Assembly: GCF_040954645.1 (NCBI RefSeq) | Contig: NC_092806.1 | Span: 76,448,141 to 76,512,140, forward strand | DNA from: Diabrotica undecimpunctata | Taxonomy: Eukaryota; Arthropoda; Insecta; Coleoptera; Chrysomelidae | DNA length: 64,000 nt | Reading direction: 5' to 3' | Shown here: piece by piece, positions 34,200 through 46,740 of the stretch | How positions within the stretch are numbered: position 1 is the first letter of the stretch | How the letters are laid out: each line of letters opens with the position of its first letter | Notes under the pieces: generated by a model | What the model was told of the DNA's origin: nothing | Databases searched by the model: none | The model's input: the letters and a program-made list of their open reading frames with translations, nothing else | Made by a program: the position numbers and the translations under genes

Positions 34200-34745
34200 C
34201 TATGTATCCGTAGGTGTTAGGTATCCCAAAATTGTAGAGTGAAAACGTTCTATCATTCCGTTCGATTGTAGATTATTGGATGTTGTGTAGTGAATCGAAA
34301 TTTTGTGTGTATCGACAAATTCCTCAAAAGACCGTTCTTGAATTCGGTTTCACTATCTGCGATTATCATGTGTGATAGTTCGTGGTAGGTTATGAAGATC
34401 ATGAAGGCATTAAGCACATTTATTGTGTTGGATCCTTCTATGGGATATGCTTGGTCATCTTTCGAGAATGCACCAATTATTGTAAGAACTTTTTGTCCTT
34501 TAGCTTGGAATGTGTCCATATGAATGATTTCTAATGGTTTTGTTGGAGTTGGTGTTACCATAAATTTTGGCTTAATTGGATTTCTGTCATACTTGTTGGC
34601 TTGGAACGTATCCCTAAGGTTGATAACTTCTTTGATGACTTTCTTTAGCGTAGGTCAGTAGTAGCGTTTTCTTATTTAAGCTTCGGTTTCGTTAATTCCT
34701 CTGCGGTTGGTGTTCCCTTGGTGGTAGTTTTCAATGATTTTGCAA
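34200..34745 (-). pseudogene. Errantivirus integrase fragment
   Basis: On the minus strand: NRRGINETEA, IRKRYY and EVINL (zinc-binding N-terminal domain, partly degraded), PIKPKFMVTPTPTKPLEIIH, MDTFQAKGQKVLTIIGAFSK (catalytic core, first Asp), then TYHELSHMIIADSETEFKNG, where the second Asp region reads ADSETEF instead of the usual T-D-N-G-T-E-F. The downstream Glu region runs out in stops. The pattern is specific to gypsy/errantivirus integrases. Confidence 0.7.
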
Positions 34746-35440
34746 AATATTGTCGCTGAATAGTTTTAATAATGAAATCATAAGCGTTCGAAATTTCTTT
34801 ACGTGTCAAAGTATTGACTTTTTCATTACTATGTTTCATGTTATATACAAACCAAAATACGTAAGCTACTGCGTTTTGTAAGTTTTAAAAATGTAGAAAA
34901 TCTGTCAAACATAGTTATCCAATTATTTGGTGAACTATTAACAACTAACAGAGCTATTTTCTTTACTTCAGGTAAATTTTCAATTTGCTCAAAGGTATCA
35001 ATTCGATAGAAATATATTTTGGGCTTTAGCAAAAACTCAGGTCCCTAAAATTAAAACGAAAATGTTTTTTGATTAAATACACCGCCGGACAAGAGACCCG
35101 CAGGACTTAATTGTGATATTCTGGATATTGGCCAATCTATTCGAGACAAAAGTATTATAATTATAGAATTAATCTTTGCATGGTTTTTAAAGGTTATCAT
35201 CTTTATATCCACAGTCAAAATAAATTTAAAGGTCCTAAACCAACAAAGAATATCAAATAAATTATTCTGTACTTGATAACCCTTTAGTATAAGATCATTC
35301 AGCGAATATCCCGATGTAGATTTGGCAGAAAAGTCATATACGACGCGAAGTTTCGTGGATGTTGCCTGCTCTCTAATCACTGCACGATATGGTATAAAGT
35401 ATTTTACTTCCTTAGTGACATTGTTATACAAGTTTAAAGG
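34735..35440 (-). pseudogene. BEL/Pao pol fragment (second copy)
   Basis: On the minus strand, YFIPYRAVIREQATSTKLRV and VYDFSAKSTSGYSLNDLILK (35,300-35,431) are the BEL/Pao RT start, like 24,990-25,110 on the other strand. After a gap, 34,750-35,032 matches the linker region before BEL/Pao integrase (FDRFSTFLKLTKRSS, IIKTIQRQYFAKSL). The RT centre is deleted between them. At about 34,735 the BEL frame ends and errantivirus integrase begins. Confidence 0.6.
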
Positions 35441-35444
35441 TATA

Positions 35445-37440
35445 ACTTTTGCGTGTTTAACTTTTTTATATTCATTATAAAAATTTTAATCATTTTTAAA
35501 TTTTTTTTTGCTAATAAAAATCTTTGTTTTGCAGTAAAAAAGGAACTGCCTAATTTTTATTTTCCGAAGTGTCGAAGGGGCATTTCAACTTAATACCGCC
35601 CTGAATCCGAAATCCGCGTGGTGGTTGGGAAAAGTGTCTGCAATTTTTTCTTCATCAATATGAGACTGCGTGAATGGAAGTTATTCGACTTCCCAAAATT
35701 TTTCTAACATTGTGTCGATTTTTGCGTTATTTTATATTTTATTGAACAAGAATTATTAAATATTTTGAAAGGGTGTACTTGCGAATGTATTTCTATATCA
35801 ATAATTTCACTACTTTTTGTTACAATATTATGTTTTAGACCAGAAATATTTAATTTTTGAAATCTTGTTCGTGCATATTTGACACCTGGACAAAGATTTA
35901 CAGAAAGACACGATATGCAAACTACTTAAACAATTAGAACATAACGATTTGGCTTTAACAAATTTATGTCTTTACTGTGGAACTAAATTTAAAAATTGTT
36001 GACATATATATATCTAATGCGCTCTTTGCAAAAAAATACATGATTTACTATAAAAATTTGTGTCACGACGAGATTCCGCTGAATTTGTATGTAATGTCAT
36101 ATGTCATATGAAATGTCCTTAGTTCATGAAAATTACATTTAGTCATAGTTTTTTTATCGAATAATGTACAATACAAAGAATTTAAAACCTTATTTTTGTC
36201 TTCGTTATTAGTTTTAAGCGTTGCTATAGCAATTTCTAAATTTTGATTAGTTACAGATAGAGATTCAATTAATTGTAGCGATTAACCTCTCAGAAGCGTT
36301 TTTAAATAATAAAATTTTTGTTGTAATAAAATGTTGTAAACTTGTGAACCTCTTTGGAATTTCCAAAGCAACAATAGCTAAACCCTCCTCTGGTCGACCC
36401 AATGGTGATTAGCTGGAAACAGGTAATTTCTCAGGAACAATTCTTTAGTGGCGTAACTTGATGACTCAAATATTTATATCACTCACGACGCGATTTAAGT
36501 TTTTTTTGCAACTACAAGTTCTGAAATTAAATATTTAACCCGGCAATAAACAACTTTTACTAGAATGGACTTAAGTTTTATTTTTAGGGAAAGTTTTCTA
36601 ATAAAAGCAAGATTTCACTCGCACATAAATTGATTCAACTAGTTCCTCATCCGTCTAAAAGTGACCAACAAAAATCAACCCAACTAGGTGAGAATAAAAG
36701 GAGATACAAGTATTAACAAATATGTAATGTAATGATCAACTTTTTTACTACAACTAAGTTAAGATCTAGCCAAAGTTTTAGCGCAAAGTTTTCTCAAATT
36801 TACACGAGTCCGCGAAACACCACACGAGAGCACTGTTACAGTTTAAATGTTTTACTAATAAAATTATCACATGAACCAAGGATGTATTGATATACTTGCT
36901 TAAGAATTAGCGTTTGTGAAACATATAACCTTTAAACTAAAAGCTATACAACAATACTCAATACTCAAAAGGTATACTCAATACGCGAGAGTCTAAAACT
37001 CTTAAACCAGAAATGCTTCGCATTTTTAGTCTTAAGTCTACAATAACATATTTACTGTAAGTCCATCTGGTAATTTTCAGGTGCCATTGTGTACATCCTA
37101 TCGAGCGAAGTATGTGCTAACAATCACCAGGTTAAGTGATCTTGTTAGGTGTGCCATCGTCAATATGTTGTTCTCTTCCACACAAAGGCACAAAAAGAAG
37201 TGCAATTTGGCAAAGCAAATACAACTTTAAACTATATAAAATATTCCAAATATTGTAACATTCATTAAAATACGACGGCTGTGTTGGATGGGACATCTGG
37301 AAAGAATTAAATAAGGCAAAATACCAAACAAAATGTGATTTTCTAGTCAGTAAATTATTCCTTAGCAATTAGTCCTTAACTTTAAACCCATAAACATCAA
37401 AATATATTATCTACGTCTTAAAGGAAAATTCTTTAACTAC
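35445..37440. other. No gene recognised; one tiny LINE trace
   Basis: AT-rich. 37,270-37,340 in a plus frame gives RRLCWMGHLERI, a LINE C-terminal trace; otherwise nothing recognisable on either strand. Confidence 0.45.
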
Positions 37441-37449
37441 AGCTTATTA

Positions 37450-39990
37450 AAAGTGTACTCGGAAAGGAAAGACGACGAATAAGACTAATTCTACGACACC
37501 TGAGACAAAAAATATGATCGATGTCCACGTCATGACGTGAAAATAGTTGCTTTGAACCTTAATGTAAAAATTGGCAATCAGCAATTTTTCCAGCCAACTG
37601 TAGGATGTGAGAGCTTGCATGAAGAGTCAAATGATAACGGGTTGAGACTAATAAACTTTGCAAGCACCAAGAACATGATAGTAGGAGGGAAAAGATTTCC
37701 CTATAAAATAATACATAAAGGAACATGGAAATCACCTGACAACGAAACCGTTAACCAGATAGATCACATCCTAATAGATGCAAGGCATTCCTCCGACCTC
37801 ATGGATGTCAGAATCTACCGAGGTCCAAACATAGATAGTGACCACTTTCTTGAAATGGCAAAAATCAAAGAAAGAATTTTAAACCTAAACCAAAAAAGAT
37901 AAACATTTGAAACAAGACAGAATTAACGTTAATAATCTGCGCATTGAAACCGTTGCGAGAGAGTACAGAAGACAAATGGATGAGAAACTAGAGAGTCTGG
38001 AAGCGGGGGAAGAATTGTGGACAAAATGTAGAAATATATTAACTGGGAAGGCATCGGAAATGTTTCGGAAAACCAAACCAGTTAGACAAAACGAATGATT
38101 TGACGAGGAGTGCCAAGAAGCAACAGCTAACAAAAATAGAGCATACCTAAAGACAAATCAAGCTAGGTGCACAAGAAGAGCAAAGAAGGAATACCGGACC
38201 CTAAGACGGGAAGAAAAAAGATTACATATAAAAAAAGGCAATTTAAAGAAAAGCAGTTACAAAACATAGAATAGCTAAGAAATCAAAACGAAACTCGAAA
38301 AATCTACCGAAATGTAAAAAAAAATGAGTAAAGACTATAAGTCAATAATAGGAATCTGTAAGAATGGAGAAAGAAATATCCTCAATTCAATCAAAAGTGA
38401 TACGGCCTCAATCTTTAACCAATGAGTTGAGATTTCGACGCATAACTTAACGGCCATTATATAAAAGAATCAGATAACACCGTAGCAAATCGTAATTATT
38501 GGAATCTATTTAACCCAAACGAAAGACCACCTATCACTGAAGAGATTGCCCAAGCCATTAAAAAGCTTAAACATAATAAAGCACCAGGTACTGATCAAAT
38601 TTGTAATGAGCTCTACAAGAATAGTGGTGACGCACTGGTACCAGCACTGCATAAACTTTTACTTCTTGTCTAATAAAATGAGATCATGTCCTGTGAATGG
38701 TCTCAAGGCGTGATATGCCCGTTATATTAAAAAGGCGATTAGCTTCATTGTGACAAGTACAGAGGTATAACCCTGTTAACAACTGCTTACAAAAAACTAG
38801 CAAATATTCTCTACGAAAGGCTACAAGTTTACACAGTTGGTATAGTTGGAAAATACCAGGCCAGATTTACTTAAAAAAAATCAAAAATTGACCAAATTCA
38901 TTTAATAAGACAGATCTCCGAAGCAACATTAGAATTTAAAATTGAAACCTATCACCTATTCGTCGACTTTAAGGCCGAATACGACAGTGTCAAGAGAACA
39001 GTACTAAACCAATCAATGCGTGAGTTTGGTATACCACAAAACTTTATTTACATCCGATTTATGAGAATGACAATGTCTAACTTAAAAGCCAGTGTTAGGA
39101 TATAGGGAGAAAATTCTCAATGATTTGAGATAAAGCATGGACTCAGACAAGGGGATGCCCTGTCTTGCCTCATATTTAACATTGCATTGGAAAACGCAGT
39201 CCGAGGCACACGAATTAGAGACGGCGGTACTATTTACAATATATCGATACAAATCTTAGCATACGTGAATGACATTGACATAATAGGGCATAGCAAGTAA
39301 GATGTTGAGCAATATTTTCTAGAATTTAAAACAACGGCGAAGCAGGTCGGTCTAACTGATGACAACGAAGACAAAACCAAATACATGTTGGTTACTAAGG
39401 ATCCTATAGCAAATGAGGAACAGGAAACATCATACAAATAGGGCATACTATGGACTCCAAAAACAATTCCACTGAAGAAATATCCAAAGAAAAACCAAAA
39501 TTATTATATACAAAAACTGCTGAGGCCGGTCCTCACATACGGGACGCAAACATGAACTCTAACGCATAAGAGTGAAAAACTTGGAAGACTGGGAATATTT
39601 GAGCCTAAGATACTCCCAAAATATTTGGAGATATAAACGATCAAGAGCAGTGGCGCAAAAGATTTAATTTCGAATTATACCAACTATTTAATGAACCAGT
39701 TATCTTAACGTTCATTAAAACACATCGACTTAAATAGGCCGGATACATTATACGAATGCATGACAACATGATTGCTGAAAAGCTAACGACAGGAATATCT
39801 AAAGGTAGAAGAAGCAGAGACCGACCACGAATTAGGTGATTAGATGGAGTTGAGACCGACTTAGGGATACTAGAGATCAGAAGATGGCAACACGTTGCCA
39901 TAAACCAAACAGAATGGCAACTAATCTTAGAGCAGGCCAGGATCCACACAGGATTGTCGAGTCAAAGATGATGATGATAATGATGACCAA
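37450..39990 (+). pseudogene. RTE-like LINE (endonuclease and RT), decayed
   Basis: Starts within the endonuclease: EFYDT and RCPRHDVKIVALNLNVKIG (37,490-37,580), GLRLINFASTKNMIVGG, HKGTWKSPDNETVNQIDHIL and GPNIDSDHFLEMAKI (to 37,902). RT follows: KKLKHNKAPGTDQICNEL (about 38,570), WSQGVICP, DKYRGITLLTTAYKKLANIL, HLFVDFKAEYDSV (about 38,950), IKHGLRQGDALSCLIFNIAL (about 39,130), ILAYVNDIDIIG, where the YADD box is altered to YVND (about 39,255), and a C-terminal LILEQARIHTGLSSQ (39,930) with a GATGATGATGA 3' end. Frameshifts and stops throughout. The 5' part (first endonuclease strands) is missing. Confidence 0.75.
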
Positions 39991-39999
39991 ACAAAATAA

Positions 40000-40195
40000 A
40001 CAAACAAGCACCTATAGGAAAAAGAACAAGAGGAAGACCAAAGCTGAGATACATGGAACAAATAGAAAATTATGTAATAACCTTAAAAATAAAAATAAAT
40101 GCAAAAATAAGCAGGGAACAGATCAAAATGGAGAAAAATCGTGAAACAGCTCACGACTCAAAAAGGGTTGTTGAGCCAGATAAAATGATGATGAC
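40000..40195 (+). pseudogene. LINE 3' end, second fragment
   Basis: An open frame gives GKRTRGRPKLRYMEQIENYV and KRVVEPDKMMM, a LINE C-terminus ending in a GATGATGATG run, directly downstream of the 39,990 LINE end. It is a separate 5'-truncated fragment. Confidence 0.6.
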
Positions 40196-40700
40196 AGTTT
40201 TGCTGTTAAATCACCTTCTTATGCTTATCTATTCTTTTTATTTTTTTAATTTGTGAAGATTTTACTTTATTTTCCTTTATTTATATGATCTATCTATCTA
40301 TATGATCTTCTTATTCATATATTCTTTTTAATTTCGGAATTTTGTATCGACCCTAGTGTAGGTAATAGGAGTATTTGTTGCTATAAAATTATATTAAAGA
40401 AATCGTATTTTTTGTAGTTAAGTTCCAATTAAATATTTAATATTATGTGTTTGAATTTAATTTCAATCTTTTTTTAAAAATATTGATTTTAAGACAATCT
40501 GCCGTTTAAATCTAGGTAGGAAAGGAATGAATATTAAAGCTTAAATTATTCAGTGTTAGATATTCTAAAGCTGATTCATTATAAAAATTTTTAGGTAAGT
40601 GGTAATCATTAAATAAGCATTACATAATGTTAAAATTGCCCTAAAATTAACAACCAGGAGAAAATCAAACCCATCCTATCTTAAACCAAATGATAAATGA
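40196..40700. other. No recognisable gene
   Basis: AT-rich sequence upstream of the candidate exon. A TATAATAA-like box occurs at 40,721 but cannot be shown to be a promoter. Confidence 0.4.
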
Positions 40701-40880
40701 TGCTAATAGAAATTCGCGCCTATAATAAGGGTGGTAAACGCGTAAAAGGAAGTGAATAGGTGTGAAGATGAATTTTAGAGGCGCACAAACACGCAAAGTG
40801 CCAATCTGGTAACGAGAAGCGTCGTAAATAAGAAGTGGAGGGGAAAATGGGCGTTGCTTAGAGGTGTCAAGCAATATCTA

Positions 40881-41211
40881 ATGGCCATGGACCACAATAA
40901 TACTATAAGCTCAACTTCTACAACCACTGAGTTTTGTAGGGCTTATATTAATATGGAAAGGTTACAAAACGATGTTTCTGATGATACTGATGATACAGAA
41001 ATTAATGACGATAGTGTTGATATCGTTTCGACTAATTGTAATGAAAGACATATAAGTGATAACAACAAATTTTCTATTGATAATATATTAGGAATCGGCA
41101 GAGGTAAAGACATGTGTGTGGGAAAAGATGGGAGCAGAGACATACAGAAGTGCTTAGTGACTAAGGTTAAATGTTTAAAACCGACAGCTATTCCAGCCTC
41201 GAGAAATACAG
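40881..41211 (+). CDS. Candidate first coding exon of a host gene (transcription-factor-like)
   Basis: Open for 110 codons from ATG 40,881 (MAMDHNNTISSTSTTTEF), with a good initiation context at the second Met (GCCATGG, 40,887). The protein is Ser/Thr-rich, then acidic (DVSDDTDDTEINDD), then carries NKFSIDNILGIG, which resembles the eh1/octapeptide repression motif near the N-terminus of many homeodomain proteins (F-S-I-D-x-I-L). The exon would end at ACAG|GTTTGT (donor GT at 41,212-41,213). No transposon protein matches it, and its composition differs from nearby debris. No homeodomain is present in the window, so later exons would lie beyond. Identity within the homeobox class cannot be given; a chance open frame is possible. 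Confidence 0.45.
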
Positions 41212-41942
41212 GTTTGTTAAATTTTATTTTCACTTTTAAATTATGCGTAGGGACTAATCCTTTAATGCTATAATAGTCCAGGCGAGATCTGTTTTAAATT
41301 TGACATTTTCCATAGTAGCCTATTTTTTGCTGGAATCACTTCAACATGTAGATTGTACATATGTACATACGTACATACTCACAATCACGATATGCGCCAA
41401 TCGCAAACCTTGTGCTTAATTTTTTATTTAAGAAAATCTGAAAAAAATCAATAATTTTTGCTTGTTGTGCCCATATTTTTGCCTATCTTGAGAGATATTG
41501 CTCGTACAAAAAAAACTTTAAAAAGTAAAAGTTTCTCTTTTTAATTTTACGTAATATATGACTAGCTAGAAATTAAAAATTTAATGTTTATTGTTTAAAA
41601 AATGGCAATAAGTTACAGTTTTCATATTCTGTCTAAAAGAACTTTATGATACAACTGAAACGTGGGTTAAATGTGATTAAGATCAGTTTAACAATTTTTA
41701 CATAATAGTTTTGCAATCCAGGGTCTGCAAAAGAAATTGCGAATTTTCAAAATTATGCTGGACCCAAAATTACATTTACAATTACTTTATACGGTTGACT
41801 TTTCTTTATATAAAAGACACAAGCTTTTAAATGCACTTGAAAAATTAAAATCGGTCAATTAGGCGAGCCTTGAGAATTAAAAAGAATTATTAAAAAGTAA
41901 TAAATTATTTTAAAAAGGTAAAATTTTGTTCATCAAACCAAA

Positions 41943-41945
<3 letters not shown>

Positions 41946-42009
<64 letters not shown>
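41946..42009. repeat. (TA)n microsatellite, left of Tc1
   Basis: A TA tract at the inner end of the palindrome's left arm, abutting the Tc1-like terminal repeat. Confidence 0.95.
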
Positions 42010-42010
<1 letters not shown>

Positions 42011-43540
42011 TGGGGTGCAAAATTAACCGGACACTCATAATTTGACTAAAAACTGACATTTAAAAAAATTTAAGATGTTCCCAATTTAGTATTACTAATA
42101 AACAAAATTTTAAAGTCAAATTTATTACAACTCAAGAATTTTACACAGAAAAAACAATAAACAATTCAAAAAATTTGAAAATATGCAACGAAATAAATTT
42201 TTTTTTAAATAAAAATTTTTTATGGAAAAGGATTTTTACTAGAGTGTATTACCTCCACGAGCCCTGATTACGGCTTTCATTCGATCAGGCATCCTTCGCA
42301 TTAAGGCAGCAAAGTCTGCTTAAGAGACTTGCTCTCATTCGTCACGAACGGTTGCTCCAAATCATTCATGGTTACATACTCATCATGGTTACGTCGAATA
42401 CGGCGTCCCAGAATATCCCATGCATGCTCTATTGGATTTAAGTCTGCATTCCTTGGAGGTCATGGCGAAAAACGAATCCCAACTTCATCAAAGTAATCCC
42501 GTGTTATTCTTGCGATGTGCGGACGAGCCTTATCTTGCATCAGACAAAAGTTTTCTCCAACAAATGGGGCAAATGGCACTACATGGTATTCCAAACTTTG
42601 CTGAATACACCATTAAGGATTGAAATTGTCCCCTTGAATTGTAACAAGTTCTGTATGAGCCTCTAGAGAAATGCCTGCCCACACCATTATACCACCTCCA
42701 CCAAATTGAACTCGCGGAGTAAAACAAAATTGCTGATAACGTTCACCAGCACTTCTCCATATCCTAGGCCGCCCATCTGATGAGTACATGTTAAATCTTA
42801 ATTCATCCGTAAAAAGCACAGTAATCCAATCGTCAACACCTTAATTAAGATGTTCGCGAGCGAAGTGTAAACTTTGCCTCCGATGATCTGCGGTTAATAG
42901 AAGTCCCGTGGGTATTCTGGACCTTAATCCACGTTCATTTAATCGTCGCCGAACGGTTTAAACGGAAACTGTGTTTCTATGAACAATCATTTAATCGTTG
43001 AATAAGTACGGGTGCTGATAATGTATGATCACGTAACGCTTGTAACCCAAGAAAGCGATCTTCAACTTGACATGAAGTTTTTCGTCTATCTTGACGTGGC
43101 CTCCTGGTGTGTTATCCTGTTTCCCAAAATCTTTATTGCACCAGACACTGTATTTCAAAAAATTCCTAAAGCATTTGCGATGTTACGAATACTCCGACCA
43201 TCATCCTGTAAAGCAACAGCTTGTGCTACTTCTTCTGGTGTCATATTTTTTTAATGCAAGTTTTAAACAGGAGACAATACAAAAACCTACAGCTGAACTT
43301 ATAATCAGGTACAGTACCAAAATAAACTTAAATTAATACTAAGTCACTATTTCACATTAATAATAAAACATATGTGTAAAAGTGTTAATGTTCGCACAAA
43401 ACATCTAAACAGGTTCAAACAAGAAAAAAAACGTTTTCGCTAATAAGGCATAAAATACAATAATTCAAACAAATTAAACGTTTTAATCTAAACACCAACA
43501 AAAAACAAAAAAATCTGAGTGTCCGGTTAATTTTGCACCC

Positions 43541-43543
<3 letters not shown>
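42010..43543 (-). mobile_element. Tc1/mariner-like element with 27-bp inverted repeats
   Basis: CTGGGGTGCAAAATTAACCG opens the left repeat (42,010-42,036) and its exact complement closes the element (43,517-43,543). The left flank is TA and the right flank begins TTTATA, close to a TA duplication. Length 1.53 kb, normal for Tc1-like elements, with a decayed transposase on the minus strand. It interrupts the (TA)n centre of the fold-back element, where TA target sites abound. Confidence 0.9.
42235..43255 (-). pseudogene. Tc1-like transposase, decayed
   Basis: On the minus strand, N to C: an HTH-region remnant (about 43,000-43,250), VLFTDELRFNMYSSDGRPRI (about 42,810; first catalytic Asp in F-T-D-E), WRSAGERYQQF, RVQFGGGGIMVWAGISL and HTELVTIQG, then the ARPH-like A-R-P-H-I-A-R-I-T-R-D-Y-F-D-E-V-G-I-R-F strand (about 42,480-42,540), DLNPIEHAWDILGRRIRRN (about 42,390-42,450; D-L-N-P-I-E with the catalytic acidic residue), and MRRMPDRMKAVIRARGGNTL at the end (42,235-42,300). 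Full family length is covered, but several frameshifts and stops, mainly around 42,530-42,600 and 42,840, break it. Confidence 0.8.

Positions 43544-43545
<2 letters not shown>

Positions 43546-43611
<66 letters not shown>
43546..43611. repeat. (TA)n microsatellite, right of Tc1
   Basis: The other half of the (TA)n tract split by the Tc1-like insertion. Confidence 0.95.
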
Positions 43612-43614
<3 letters not shown>

Positions 43615-44280
43615 TTTGGTTTTTAAAAATAATTCTACCTTTTAAAATACACATTAAAATGAATTTATTTAAGTAGTTCCTAATAATTATTAACTTATTA
43701 AATTTGAAAATGTCGTGTATTTGTAAATGAAAAAATTCCCTAGGCTTGCGTTGTTGACCAATTAAAATTTTCCAAAGTGCATTTGAAAGCTTTAGCTTTT
43801 CTTATAAATAAAAAATTCATCTATTTAAAGTGCTTATTTTTGGCCCAGTGTAATTTTGAAAATTTGCAAATTTTAGCAGACCCTGGATTTCAAAATTAAC
43901 ATGCAAAAACTGTTAAACCGACCCTAACGAAATTTAGCACACGTGTTAGTCGTATTATAAAGTTTTTCTAGGCGGAATATAAACAAAGCTATGATTAAGT
44001 CGAAAATATTTAAAGGAAATACTCCTCTTTTTTGCAATTTTCTCCTAATTATTGCATTTTTTAAACAATAAACATTAAATTTTTAATTTCTACCTAGTCA
44101 AATATTATGTAAAATTAAGTAACGAACCTTTTACTTTCTATAAGTTTTTTTTTTGTAGGAGCTATGTCTCCCGAGTTATAAGCAAAAATATAGGCGCAAA
44201 AAGTAAAAATTTTCAAATTTTTTCAGATTTTGTTAAATAAAAAAAGGGCACAAGACTTGCAACTGGTGCATATCGTGTTT

Positions 44281-44289
44281 ATTAATATG
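44281..44289. repeat. MULE target-site duplication, left
   Basis: ATTAATATG; the right copy at 46,741-46,749 is ATTAATAGG (8 of 9 identical). Confidence 0.7.
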
Positions 44290-46740
44290 GACGTGTACGA
44301 ACTCATCACTGTATATACCCCCATAAAATTATTAGACTCTCCGAGATATAGTAAACTGATCACCGGCATCCTTTGGAGATAGGTAAACTGATCACTGCAG
44401 ATAGGTAAACTCATCACCAGTATTTTTGCCCCAAGACGCTGGTTTATAATGCGGAAGATTGCCAGTTACCTGTTACACTTCTTGTTTATGTGGTAATTTA
44501 TTAAATTCAGAAATTATTTTAAGCAAATTGCTTTAAAATAGATATTAATATCGATTTTTTTACGGTGTGGCCTATTCGACGTATCCGCCAATCTAAGATC
44601 TGAAAATGCAGTTGTATAGGTTTTCGATAGTGACTTGTTTCCGTTTATATCGGAAATAGTCCTCAACTTATTAAATAATTAGAAATCTATTAATATGACA
44701 GAATGAATCAAAATATTTAAGTACAGTATCCTGGCTTTTATAAACGGTTAAAGCTTACTTAAAGAAACATTATGCTGTGAAAATAGTACAGATACATGTA
44801 AACTCTGCAGTTTATGTACACCATTGTTTAGTACTGTAGAAGCGTAGATACAAAAGTGAGGATATTGGGATGAGAATGTTAAAAATGGTTGGAAAATGGG
44901 AATGAAAGGATTCGCGTGGATTTATGATGCAATGTATATGGGTAGACTGGGATGCCCAAAACATTTAGAGGGAAAAGAGACTCATTACTTACGTAGTTTT
45001 CTACCATATAATCGGCCATTTTCATTAATGAAGTCAGGTTAGGGATATCCGCATGAAATCGTTGACAAAACAATCGCCGACTCGTTATGGGTCCAAAAAT
45101 GACCAGCCAAATAAATGGTGCAGCCACTTGCCGTTGGAATCTCCCCTCTTATAAGTGATTACCAAACCAAGTTTTTGGTTTGGTTAGCTATGGATGGTAA
45201 ATAATTGCAAGAAAAATTTTGGAACGTATTGAAATGTACCATCCAAGTGATATGTCTCTGCTTTCACCAAGTATCGTAAATTCTCAAGACTGCCAAAAAT
45301 AATATTTTGTTGCGAATCGTTATCCAACACAAAACATTTATCGCGGTCCGTCTTTAGATTCATCTGTTGGATTTCTTGATTCGCTTTCTCATTGTCTTAG
45401 GTACAGGTGACATAAAAAGAAAACGATCGTTGCTTATATTCCTCCGTTGATGTCCAGAGATGTCCGTTGTTGTTATGTGTTCTTTGTAAGAAGAAGTTGC
45501 AATCTTTTGGTGAATGATTTTTGATGGCCTCTCTTGAGTTTTCATTTTGCAGGAGTTGCTGATGACTTGACGGTTTAGTTTTCGAAGGTTGTTACGTGAT
45601 TGTGTTCCAAGACGCAGTGCAGAATATTTTCCGCAACTAAAATAATTATAGAAATATAAACACATACTGGTAATTTCCAGAAAACTGGACTTTATTACAT
45701 AAAATAAAGTCTTCTTTAGCTTTAAAATTTTAATAAGTTCTTTGCATATTTTTATGTTTCATCTGAAAAATTACTTGATTGAATTCAAAAAATGATCCAT
45801 TTATGGTTAAGTCAAAAAAATATTTGGATCTCCAGCTTGTATTGCAAAACTTATTACAAGAGTACAATTGCAATTGTACACAGAAATTAGTTATTTATAC
45901 GAAATGATTTTCCAATCCTGGCACTTTGAATTTTTATTAAAAATATCTAGCAAGAGAAATGTAGAGTATTTTTTAAACTCTAAAGAACAATATTGACATA
46001 CATTTGTGTTTGGATTTAAACTTCTAAATATGCAGGGTGTTTCACTCTATCACCGTTCACGAAACATGGAAATTTTATCAAGTAAGAAAAATAGTGAAGT
46101 TCTCTAGAATTAACTGGTCGATCACCAAAAATTATTTTTGGCTATGCGAGATGTTGCATGTGGCATGATTTAGGTAGTTTTTAATAGAACACTATCTTCA
46201 ATATTACACCGACTCACACTTATTATTATTACCGTACTTTTCTGAAATGGATAATGCATAAGTAACATACATGTTTTATATACATACTTTGGTTTGTATC
46301 TAACAGTTTTCAGAGTCTTTCGCAATTGAAATTTAAAAGTATTGATATGATCATTTTTAGTCCGCGTTGGCTCAAAACGTAATGAGCAGCTCACTATCCA
46401 TGTTAAAGGAACAAGGGAACAAGGGCAAATGAAGAGAAATTTTTCTAGGCGTATACTTAGTTTTAGCTATTAATAGAATTTTTGCAGAACTCCCAAATAA
46501 AAACCAATAAATTACATTTGCATTTAATACATCTATTTTAGATTTATTCTGTCAAACTACCAAATCTTAGCGGTTTGCAATGAGTTTATGGTCTATACCT
46601 GCCACGGGGTGCAGGTAGGCCAGTGATGAGTTTACCAATTTTTCGGGGTCTATTTGAAAATCCTTACTTTTATGGCAGTGATGAGTTTGTACTATGTACA
46701 AGGGTATTTATGGTAATTGGTGATGAGTTTACGTGTACCC
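44290..46740 (-). mobile_element. Mutator-like (MULE) element with iterated terminal motifs
   Basis: 2.45 kb bracketed by 9-bp near-identical duplications; removing it rejoins the right arm of the fold-back element in register with its left arm. The ends are inversely related (GACGTGTACGAACTCATCAC left; GGGTACACGTAAACTCATCA read inward from the right). TAAACT(C/G)ATCAC-type motifs recur at 44,299-44,309, 44,352-44,363, 44,384-44,395 and 44,406-44,417, and inverted at 46,581-46,588 (partial), 46,623-46,634, 46,678-46,689 and 46,720-46,731. A decayed MULE transposase lies inside. Confidence 0.75.
45170..45665 (-). pseudogene. MULE transposase fragment
   Basis: The minus-strand frame at 45,360-45,665 includes RPSKIIHQKIA and TTDISGHQRRNISNDRFLF, which resembles the region before the catalytic domain in insect MULE transposases. 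After a frame change, LKTDRDKCFVLDND, IIFGSLENLRYLVK, then YHLDGTFQYVPKFFLQLFTI (about 45,185-45,250) is the D-G-T-F box holding the first catalytic Asp. Downstream the frame decays; the later catalytic residues were not found. Confidence 0.65.

Larger units (their letters stand above)
31917..34745 (-). mobile_element. Errantivirus (gypsy-group) remnant: integrase and envelope
   Basis: Minus-strand order is integrase (34,745 to about 34,200) followed by an envelope gene (about 33,660-32,000), the gene order of insect errantiviruses. gag, protease and RT are absent. I did not delimit LTRs. The upstream edge joins directly to a BEL/Pao fragment near 34,735. It is heavily mutated. Confidence 0.65.

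Noticed and set aside
40943..41233. Minus-strand 96-codon frame over the candidate exon
   Set aside because: Plus-strand frame has start context, splice donor and a known-type motif; the minus frame has none.
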